Shown: in pieces, positions 57,349 to 64,000 of the stretch
How the letters are laid out: each line of letters begins with the position of its first letter
How positions within the stretch are numbered: the first letter of the stretch is position 1
Source of the DNA: Thiomargarita sp.
GTDB taxonomy: Bacteria; Pseudomonadota; Gammaproteobacteria; Beggiatoales; Beggiatoaceae
DNA: 64,000 bases
Direction of reading: 5' to 3'
Assembly (NCBI GenBank): GCA_020721005.1
Contig: DYNP01000011.1
Location: 56,337-120,336, forward strand
Notes under the pieces: model-generated
The model's input: only the letters and a program-made list of their open reading frames with translations
Told to the model about the DNA's origin: nothing
The model's database searches: none
Program-made: the position numbers and the translations under genes

Positions 57349-60300
57349 ATGCTCATTGCCCACGCTTTCCCACGCTTTTTTTTATGCCTCCTGCTTAGCT
57401 TATCTACACTGAAAGTTCTGGCTAACCCATTGGAAGTTCTTGAAATTTCAGAACGCACCTTTGACAATAGCCCAGCTCTAACCCTCATCTTTTCGCATCC
57501 CCTAGACGCTACCCAACTTTACAATGATTTCCTCACCGTTCATATCGAGGATCAGGGACAATCCATTGCAGGTTCCTGGGTGGTGGCAGAAAATCCCCAT
57601 CAACTCTACTTTCTCAACACCTTACCTGAGACCACTTATATTGTTACCGTTCTCGCTGGTTTACCGGCTGCCAATGGACAAAAATTACCCCAACCAGTTA
57701 CCAAAACCATAACCACAGAGCCACTTCCTCCCGCTTTTGGCTTTGCCAGTCAAGGTCTCATTCTGCCTGCGGAATTGAGCAGTGGTCTGCCCATCATCAC
57801 GGTCAATGTTGAAGCTGTTGATTTGGAATTCTTCCAGGTTTTGCCAGATAAACTGGTCTCATTTGTCACTGCCATTGGTCGCAACTCTTCCAAATCTTAT
57901 TGGGAACTGGATGAATTTCATCCCTTTGCAGACAGTGTCTACCTAGGTCGTTTCAACACCAATGCGCAACCTAATAAACGGACTGTTACCCATATTCCCG
58001 TGGAAACCATCAAAGAGTTGACGAAGCCTGGTCTCTATGTAACAGTGATGAAATTGCCTGGCCGCTATGATGACCAGTACCAAACGGCTTTCTTCTTCAT
58101 CAGTGATATCGGTCTCCATGCTCGTCGTTATCAACAACGCTTTGAAATCTATGCCACTTCTTTACGCACTGGCCAACCGCTTGCCAATGTCACCTTGACT
58201 TTATACACTGCAGAATCGACTCAACAAGGTCCCTTTGCCAAAACTTTTACCAATGCTCAAGGTCATAGTTTCTTTGAATTTTTTCCAGACAATGCCCATC
58301 TGCTCACCGCTCAACACAACAATCATATTTCCTTTCTCTTCCTCAACGATCCAGCCTTAGATCTTTCCGAATTTACATTGGCTGGCGCCCGTTCCCAAGC
58401 TCTGGAATTGTTCGTCTACATGCCCAGAAACCTCTATCGTCCAGGGGAACAATTGCAATTTTCAGCTTTGCTGCGTGATGAAGATGGACAAACAGTCACC
58501 AATCTGCCCTTACATGCCAAATTAAAACGACCCGATGGCCGAGAAGTTCATGAATTCATTTGGCAGTCCCAATCTTCTGGTTATTACAGTAAAACCTTTG
58601 ATTTGCCTAAAGATGCCTCGACTGGCAATTGGTCCTTAGAAGTTTACACCGATCCCACTGCCAGCTTACCCACGCAAGTACACCGTTTTAAAGTTGAGAC
58701 CTTTTTGCCTGAGCGTCTTAAACTCAATTTACACACTGAACAAGCCACACTCGCTCCCAAAGAGAATTTTAACATTCAAGTCATGGGCGAATACCTGTAT
58801 GGTTCTCCGGCAGCGGGTAATCGCATTACGGCCAATTTGCAGATTGTTCCGGAACCACATCCTCTTGAGTTATTTCCTGATTTTCACTTTGGGCGGGAAG
58901 ATGCGTTGGAAAAATATCAGGAGAATTGGTTGGAAAACAGTTTGGATGGTCAAGGACTTTTAGAAATCCAAGCCAATCCCTTGGCAGATGCGGAAACTGC
59001 CATCGCTCCGTTGAATGTAAAGGCCAGTGTTAGCATTTATGAGACTGGAGGGCGCCCTGTGACTCGTTCCCTACAACGCAATTTATGGCCAGCGACTCAG
59101 CTGATAGGAATTCATCCCTTATTCGAACTGCAAGAAGCTCCAGAAGGAGGAACCTTGGAATTTGAGGTGATTAAGACCAATCCTCAAGGAGAATTGTTAG
59201 CAGCCAACGATTTGCAGGTTAAATTGGTGCATGAAGATCGGGACTATTACTGGCGCTACACTCAACATGAGGGTTGGCAAATTGACTTTCAGACCAAAGA
59301 ATATCCATTGCATCGATTGAATTTGAACATTCCCATAGGTCAGAAAGGTCATCTGAGTTTACCAGTTCAATTTGGGAACTATCGATTGGAAATTCTCGAT
59401 CCAGACACGCAGTTGACCACTCAATTGCGTTTTAAAACAGCCTGGTATGGCGATGAGAATACCAAAGGGGTCAGTCGTCCCGATAAAGTCTCGTTGCGCT
59501 TGAATCAGGCAGCCTATCGTCCTGGAGATACGATTGAATTGACCATATTGCCTCCCCATGCTGGTTATGGGTTGGTGACTGTGGAAAATCGGGAACGGGC
59601 ACTGTGGAGCAATCGATTGCCCATTGCTGCCGAAGGGACCGTGGTTAAAATTCCCGTGGCAGCCGATTGGCAGTCCCATGATCTTTATGTCAGCGCAGTG
59701 GTATTTCGGCCAGGGGACACGGAGGAAAAAATGACACCCAAACGGGCAGTGGGAATTGTGCATTTGCCCTTGGATCGAAAGGATCGTCAGTTGGCTTTAC
59801 AGGTGGCTGCACCGTCTAAAATTGAGCCAGAAACTCAGTTGCCAGTTAAAATTTCAGTCGGTAATAAATTGCCGGGGGAAACGGTGAAGGTGACAGTGGC
59901 TGCAGTGGATGTTGGAGTGTTGAATATTACGGATTTTGTCAGCCCCGATCCCTATGCTTATTTTTTCGCAAAGCGTCGTTATGGAATAGATATGTATGAT
60001 TTGTATGGACAGGTGATTGAGAATTTGCCTGGGGTAACTGCCAAGTTGCGATTTGGGGGAGATGCTGCGCTCAATTCCGGTCGGTTGGCTGAGGCTAAAA
60101 TTACCATTGTGTCCTTATTCACGGGACCTGTGACTGTCGATCAACAGGGTCAAGCAGAAGTGTTGTTGGATATTCCCGACTTCAATGGACGGTTGCGAAT
60201 CATGGCCGTTGCATTCAGTGAGCAACGGTTTGCAGGGGCTGAGACTGAAGTTACCGTGGTGGCGCCGATTGTCGCGGAGCCGGCTTTTCCACGATTCTTG

Positions 60301-62265
60301 GCAGCTGGGGACCAGTCTACTTTGACTTTGGATGTGCATAATTTAAGTGGTCAAACTCAAGCTGTGCAATTGCACATGCGAGCCACGCCGCCATTGGTGA
60401 TGGATGAATTTGGCCAGCCTTTGACCTTGGTTGATCAGCAAAAGTTGACTTTGAGACTGCCGTTGGGTGCACAGCAAGCATTTGGAGTGGGGAAATTGCA
60501 ATTGCAGATTAAAGGCGATGTGAATTTGCAACGAACTTGGGAATTGTCGGTGCGGCCTCCTTATCCCAGTGAGCGTCGGGTGTGGCGTCAACAATTACTA
60601 AAGGGAACGCCTTGGAAATGGGAGAAGGACTGGATTAAAGATTTAATTCCCAGTAGTGTGCAAGTCGGGGTGGTGTTGGCAGAAACGCCTCCTATCAACA
60701 CTCAAGAATTATTTGGATCTTTGCTTCGTTATCCCTACGGTTGTTTGGAACAGACGACCAGTCGAGCTTATCCTTTGCTTTATGTGACTGAAGAAATAGC
60801 CAAACATTTGAAATTGGAGACTTGGTCACCTGAGAAACGCCAAGCGGCTTTGGAATCGGCATTTACGCGTTTGGCTGGCATGCAAAAGACCAATGGTGGT
60901 TTTGGATTGTGGGACAGCCAGTCTCCAGAAGAATTGTGGTTGACGCCTTACGTGCTCAATTTCCTATTGGATGCTCAGGAACAAGGTATTGATATTCCTG
61001 AACATGTGTTGGAACGAGGTTTAAAACGCATTTTGGAATCATTGCAGTCCAGTCCCAGTCAATTCGAAATACAATATGAATCGGGAGAGCACAGTCCCCA
61101 TGCTCAATTGGCTGCCAAAGCGTTTGCTGGATATGTGTTGGCACGCTTGAATCGGGCGCCTTTGGGCAGTTTGAGAACTTTGTATGAGCAACAGGCTAAG
61201 CAGGCTATTTCACCGTTGCCATGGGCTCATTTGGGACTGGCATTGTATCTACAGGGAGATAAGACACGGGGTTTGGCCGCTTTGGAAAAGGCGCTTGGGC
61301 AACCGTTTGTCCACAATTCAGGTTATCGAGGAGACTATGGCAGTTATTTGCGCGATATTGCATGGTTGCTACATAGTGTGAACAAACATGCTATCTCAAT
61401 CAAAGGGTTGGAAAATGTGTGGTGGAAGATTGATGAGCAGTTGAATCGCACCAATTGGTTGAGCACACAGGAGCAAAATGCTTTGTTGTTGGCCAGTTTA
61501 CCCTTATTGATTCCCAAGGAGTCTGCCACTGAGCAAGCAGTGGAATTGAGTTTGGAGGGGAAGCATCGGGTGGTGCGTTTTAAGCAGCGTTGGCAGGCGG
61601 TTTTTGACGAGACTTTTATACGATTGGGAATGGAGTTGTCTTCAAAACAGTCTTTGTACAGTGAGTTGATTGTGAGTGGTTATCCTCGGCAGGCGCCCGC
61701 TGTGACTCAGGAAAAAGGATGGCGTTTGCAGCGGCATTTTTACACTTTAAAGGGCCAGAAATTGGCGGCTTACAGTCATTTGCCAGAGGAAAATGGTTTG
61801 TTGATGGAAACGGATGAGCCATCTTCTGCACAGGATCGTCAGGCGACTGGACCTGTACAACAGATCAAATCTGGGGAATTGGTGGTGGCTATGTTGACTT
61901 TGAAAACTGGAGACCGAGGCGTGGAGCAAGGGTTATTGATAGATTGGTTGCCCGCGGGTTTAGAGTTGGAGAATCCTCATCTGGTCCACAGTGAGACCTT
62001 GGAAGGTCTGAAAATTGAAGAGGTTGAGGTGCAAAAAGTGTTGGAAGAGTTGCCAGATGAGGTTCAGCATCAGGAATATTTGGAAGATCGTTTTGTGACT
62101 GCATTGCGTTTGGGACCGAAACAAGTGGTTCAGTTGTTTTATCTAGCTAGAGCGGTGACTCCGGGAACTTATAAAGTGCCACCGCCTTATTTTGAAGATA
62201 TGTATCAGCCCAGTTTGCGCGTGGTTGGTGAAGGGGCTGGGCAGTTGCAAGTTGATTTTCCATAG
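57349..62265 (+). CDS. Bacterial alpha-2-macroglobulin with thioester
   Basis: About 1638 residues from the ATG after AAGAGG; an upstream TTG frame would lengthen the signal peptide oddly. Signal MLIAHAFPRFFLCLLLSLST ending near VLA, without a lipobox. Repeated MG-type beta domains (YRPGEQLQFSALLRDEDG), then an alpha-2-macroglobulin core with thioester motif YPYGCLEQTTSRAYPLL (Cys ~1132) in an alpha-alpha barrel, then C-terminal receptor-like domains. Enterobacterial ECAM is a lipoprotein encoded with PbpC; here there is no anchor Cys and no pbpC, so it may be soluble in the periplasm. It traps proteases. Confidence 0.94.
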   Translation: MLIAHAFPRFFLCLLLSLSTLKVLANPLEVLEISERTFDNSPALTLIFSHPLDATQLYNDFLTVHIEDQGQSIAGSWVVAENPHQLYFLNTLPETTYIVTVLAGLPAANGQKLPQPVTKTITTEPLPPAFGFASQGLILPAELSSGLPIITVNVEAVDLEFFQVLPDKLVSFVTAIGRNSSKSYWELDEFHPFADSVYLGRFNTNAQPNKRTVTHIPVETIKELTKPGLYVTVMKLPGRYDDQYQTAFFFISDIGLHARRYQQRFEIYATSLRTGQPLANVTLTLYTAESTQQGPFAKTFTNAQGHSFFEFFPDNAHLLTAQHNNHISFLFLNDPALDLSEFTLAGARSQALELFVYMPRNLYRPGEQLQFSALLRDEDGQTVTNLPLHAKLKRPDGREVHEFIWQSQSSGYYSKTFDLPKDASTGNWSLEVYTDPTASLPTQVHRFKVETFLPERLKLNLHTEQATLAPKENFNIQVMGEYLYGSPAAGNRITANLQIVPEPHPLELFPDFHFGREDALEKYQENWLENSLDGQGLLEIQANPLADAETAIAPLNVKASVSIYETGGRPVTRSLQRNLWPATQLIGIHPLFELQEAPEGGTLEFEVIKTNPQGELLAANDLQVKLVHEDRDYYWRYTQHEGWQIDFQTKEYPLHRLNLNIPIGQKGHLSLPVQFGNYRLEILDPDTQLTTQLRFKTAWYGDENTKGVSRPDKVSLRLNQAAYRPGDTIELTILPPHAGYGLVTVENRERALWSNRLPIAAEGTVVKIPVAADWQSHDLYVSAVVFRPGDTEEKMTPKRAVGIVHLPLDRKDRQLALQVAAPSKIEPETQLPVKISVGNKLPGETVKVTVAAVDVGVLNITDFVSPDPYAYFFAKRRYGIDMYDLYGQVIENLPGVTAKLRFGGDAALNSGRLAEAKITIVSLFTGPVTVDQQGQAEVLLDIPDFNGRLRIMAVAFSEQRFAGAETEVTVVAPIVAEPAFPRFLAAGDQSTLTLDVHNLSGQTQAVQLHMRATPPLVMDEFGQPLTLVDQQKLTLRLPLGAQQAFGVGKLQLQIKGDVNLQRTWELSVRPPYPSERRVWRQQLLKGTPWKWEKDWIKDLIPSSVQVGVVLAETPPINTQELFGSLLRYPYGCLEQTTSRAYPLLYVTEEIAKHLKLETWSPEKRQAALESAFTRLAGMQKTNGGFGLWDSQSPEELWLTPYVLNFLLDAQEQGIDIPEHVLERGLKRILESLQSSPSQFEIQYESGEHSPHAQLAAKAFAGYVLARLNRAPLGSLRTLYEQQAKQAISPLPWAHLGLALYLQGDKTRGLAALEKALGQPFVHNSGYRGDYGSYLRDIAWLLHSVNKHAISIKGLENVWWKIDEQLNRTNWLSTQEQNALLLASLPLLIPKESATEQAVELSLEGKHRVVRFKQRWQAVFDETFIRLGMELSSKQSLYSELIVSGYPRQAPAVTQEKGWRLQRHFYTLKGQKLAAYSHLPEENGLLMETDEPSSAQDRQATGPVQQIKSGELVVAMLTLKTGDRGVEQGLLIDWLPAGLELENPHLVHSETLEGLKIEEVEVQKVLEELPDEVQHQEYLEDRFVTALRLGPKQVVQLFYLARAVTPGTYKVPPPYFEDMYQPSLRVVGEGAGQLQVDFP

Positions 62266-62274
62266 AAGAAATAG

Positions 62275-62292
62275 CACCCCCTTCAAGGGGTG
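62275..62292. terminator. CACCCC/GGGGTG hairpin after the alpha-2-macroglobulin gene
   Basis: A 6-bp stem with 6-base loop (CTTCAA), 9 bases after the stop codon, followed by TTAT. A second palindrome (ATGGGA-GAC-TCCCAT, 62325-62339) comes next. Together they separate the plus-strand gene from a convergent small ORF. Confidence 0.45.
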
Positions 62293-62344
62293 TTATCGAA
62301 TGGTTAAGTGGATTGGAAATGTAGATGGGAGACTCCCATGATGA

Positions 62345-62500
62345 CTAATGATGATGTTTCCAAGGTTTCAACAACAGCGCCGCCACCAGTGCTCCAATCG
62401 CAGCTCCGGTCCACTCGTAACCATGAAAAACATAGTGAGCGAATGCAACTCCATAATAGGAGGCAAAAAGTATTTCTAATAGTTCGAGTCTTCCTTGCAT
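62345..62500 (-). CDS. Probable 51-residue membrane protein
   Basis: A small minus-strand ORF that reads like a genuine protein: MQGRLELLEILFASYYGVAF, AHYVFHGYEWTG, then a hydrophobic AAIGALVAALLLKPWK and three terminal His. It would give one or two membrane helices. The plus-strand frame over the same bases is low-complexity and unconvincing. No clear Shine-Dalgarno precedes this ATG, which lowers confidence. Family unknown. Confidence 0.45.
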   Translation of the reverse strand: MQGRLELLEILFASYYGVAFAHYVFHGYEWTGAAIGALVAALLLKPWKHHH

Positions 62501-62695
62501 TTTGAGGTTTTGTCGAACATTATCATACGTTCCCTCTGCTTGGACAGAAGCGCCTATAGTATTTTATTTTTATATTGATTTGTTATAATAAGCATAATTA
62601 CTTAAAAATAAGGAGGAAAATTAGTTAAAATTGCGATGTTCAGAGGAAATCGGCAAAGAATAACCAACTGACAATTCAATAAGGAAGGCAATCTA

Positions 62696-62773
62696 ATGGA
62701 TACACTCTCTCAATTTTTTATGCCTCTAAAGGCGGACTTTTATGAACCTCGAACAACGTATTCAGTTTATTAA
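62696..62773 (+). CDS. 25-codon leader ORF overlapping the STAND gene start
   Basis: MDTLSQFFMPLKADFYEPRT followed by TYSVY and TAA. AAGGAAGG lies ~8 bases upstream of its ATG, the strongest ribosome-binding site in this stretch. It overlaps the first 32 bases of the next gene in another frame, so the ribosome could reinitiate at 62742. Either a coupling leader or the frameshifted original N-terminus. Confidence 0.35.
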   Translation: MDTLSQFFMPLKADFYEPRTTYSVY

Positions 62774-64000
62774 AGAAAAACTACTCAGCCTGGGCGATAT
62801 GTACGCTTGTACGATGGCGGCCCGTGATTGCTTATTAATTATCGAAGTCGCCTTTCGTGAGTTGTTGCGTCGTCATGCGGATAAACTCTTACCATCAGAC
62901 CGCCAAAAATTACAGCAATTAATTGAGGGGGCAATTAAAGGTAGTCGTGCCAAAGGAATTGATGATTTTACCTTGGGGCAACTGGTGGGCATTATCCGTG
63001 ACTCTAAGTTTTTTGATGCGTGGTCAAAGGCAACCGGCAAACCCTTGACGGGGATTCGTTGGATTGAACTGAATAATCTTACCAGTTATCGCAACGAACG
63101 ACTGGTGCATGTCAATAGTTTAGAGGAATTACTAAACCCCGATTTGCAAGTTACGTCTTCAGAAGCCTATTTTCTACTGTATTGTTTGAATATCATTCTC
63201 GAAACCTTTGGTATCGAGAGTTTAGAAAATCCGCCTGTAACGGTGGATGAGAAAACTTTACCCAGTACCTTATCTAAACTGTTACCCAATCCCTATCGCG
63301 GTTTAGAACCCTTTCGTGAGCAAGATGCTGCCTACTTCTTTGGGCGTACTGCGAAAATTGCAGATTTAAAGGATTTGGTCACGCAACGCCGATTTATCGC
63401 GGTGATTGGCAACAGTGGCAGTGGTAAATCGTCTTTAGTGTTTGCCGGATTGATCCCAGCGTTACGTCACTCTCAACAATGGTTCATTGCCAGTTGTCGT
63501 CCTAAAAATGAACCTTTACGTCAGTTGTCTTCAGTTCTGATTGATACGTTGTATCAAACTGAATTGAATGAAGTTACCCGCTTAAGTGAAATCACAGCGT
63601 TGTCGCGCAGTTTAGAACAACAAGAGTTTGCAATTGCTGAGGTGATTAAACGGATTTTTGATAAACATCCCACTCATTCGCGGTTTTTGTTGATCATTGA
63701 CCAATTTGAAGAATTATATACCCTCGCGCCTGAACCCGCGCAACAGTCTTTTATCGCCTTGTTATGGTCATTGTGTACAGAAGCCACGTTAGCCCAATTA
63801 ACGGTGTTGATCACGATTCGCGCCGATTTCATGGGTTATGCGTTAAGTCATGCAGGATTGGCTCAATTACTCGATGCGGATCGGCATAAAATGTTAGGTG
63901 ATTTGGGTGAAGCGGGGTTATTGGCCGCGATAACGCATCCAGCGCAGGCATTGGGTGTGAAATTTGAGGAAGGCTTGGCAGAGCGCATTGTGCAGGATGT
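62742..64000 (+). CDS. HEPN-like domain fused to STAND NTPase (partial, cut by window edge)
   Basis: At least 419 residues. Residues 1-165 are all-helical (ARDCLLIIEVAFRELLRRH) and contain RNERLVH at 117-123, matching the Rx4-6H motif of HEPN ribonucleases. From ~190 comes an nSTAND1-type NTPase: NPYRGLEPFREQDAAYFFGR, Walker A GNSGSGKSS at ~223, Walker B LLIIDQFEELY at ~320, and TIRADFMG. WD40 or other repeats usually follow beyond what is visible. Such proteins are threat sensors with a toxic effector; here the effector would be an RNase (inference). Confidence 0.8.
   Translation, partial: MNLEQRIQFIKEKLLSLGDMYACTMAARDCLLIIEVAFRELLRRHADKLLPSDRQKLQQLIEGAIKGSRAKGIDDFTLGQLVGIIRDSKFFDAWSKATGKPLTGIRWIELNNLTSYRNERLVHVNSLEELLNPDLQVTSSEAYFLLYCLNIILETFGIESLENPPVTVDEKTLPSTLSKLLPNPYRGLEPFREQDAAYFFGRTAKIADLKDLVTQRRFIAVIGNSGSGKSSLVFAGLIPALRHSQQWFIASCRPKNEPLRQLSSVLIDTLYQTELNEVTRLSEITALSRSLEQQEFAIAEVIKRIFDKHPTHSRFLLIIDQFEELYTLAPEPAQQSFIALLWSLCTEATLAQLTVLITIRADFMGYALSHAGLAQLLDADRHKMLGDLGEAGLLAAITHPAQALGVKFEEGLAERIVQD

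Noticed and set aside
62308-62505. 65-codon plus-strand frame after the alpha-2-macroglobulin gene
   Set aside because: Low-complexity translation; the opposite strand gives a much more protein-like 51-residue ORF.

Overview
The window looks like chromosomal DNA of a gammaproteobacterium, most likely a low-to-moderate GC member of the Thiotrichales/Beggiatoaceae type. The class rests on recognisable gene order: rpsP-rimM-trmD-rplS, dapA-bamC, DksA, CnoX, MltF, TcdA, FeoC and BamC. The family-level placement is inference, from a tkt-gap pair, the many small palindromic repeats, and the caspase, hybrid-kinase and STAND genes typical of large filamentous sulfur bacteria. I saw no rRNA, tRNA, CRISPR array or intact transposase gene.

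Layout. 0-10 kb: ribosomal operon (minus strand), two envelope proteins, fluoride channel, UDP-glucose dehydrogenase, an aldolase paralog, ThiD, rubredoxin, and two polysaccharide-type enzymes. 10.3-13.4 kb: a hairpin-rich spacer, then a GNAT/C39-peptidase fusion followed by a RimK-like ATP-grasp ligase. 13.6-20.6 kb: transketolase, GAPDH, an unknown protein, GuaB and GuaA. 21-29.9 kb: aldolase/SDR fusion, Lnt, a zinc-ribbon protein, CnoX, DksA, a large protein with a class III cyclase-like domain, and a small secreted protein. 30.1-33.2 kb: dapA, a 57-residue lipoprotein resembling only the BamC tail, bamC, yggU and adk. 33.5-41.6 kb: MltF, a patatin-type outer-membrane phospholipase, TcdA, TatD, and BtuB under a cobalamin riboswitch. 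42-64 kb: an accessory region rich in signalling and conflict genes. It holds a divergent alpha carbonic anhydrase, an orphan FeoC, a toxin-antitoxin-like pair bracketed by repeats, a TPR-protein remnant, a caspase-like protease with an EACC1-like partner, a three-gene phosphorelay containing one decayed kinase core, a kinase/PP2C/vWA triad, a bacterial alpha-2-macroglobulin, and the start of a HEPN-like/STAND NTPase cut by the window edge.

Several dispersed repeat families run through the intergenic spaces. Family A has AGACCTCTTGCAAA termini and one copy with a possible 3-base target duplication. Family B has GATGYGCT arms. A 363-base tandem duplication invades the btuB 3' end. A GTCTGAATC family provides the stop codons of neighbouring small ORFs. 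A short CCCCTCCTT/AAGGAGGGG palindrome also recurs.

The best candidates for something little described are the caspase/EACC1-like module, the kinase/PP2C/vWA triad with its membrane-anchored phosphatase, the tail-only BamC-like lipoprotein, the HEPN-like/STAND gene with its overlapping leader ORF, and the cyclase-like 757-residue protein with altered catalytic residues. Family assignments were made by reading motifs, not by database search.
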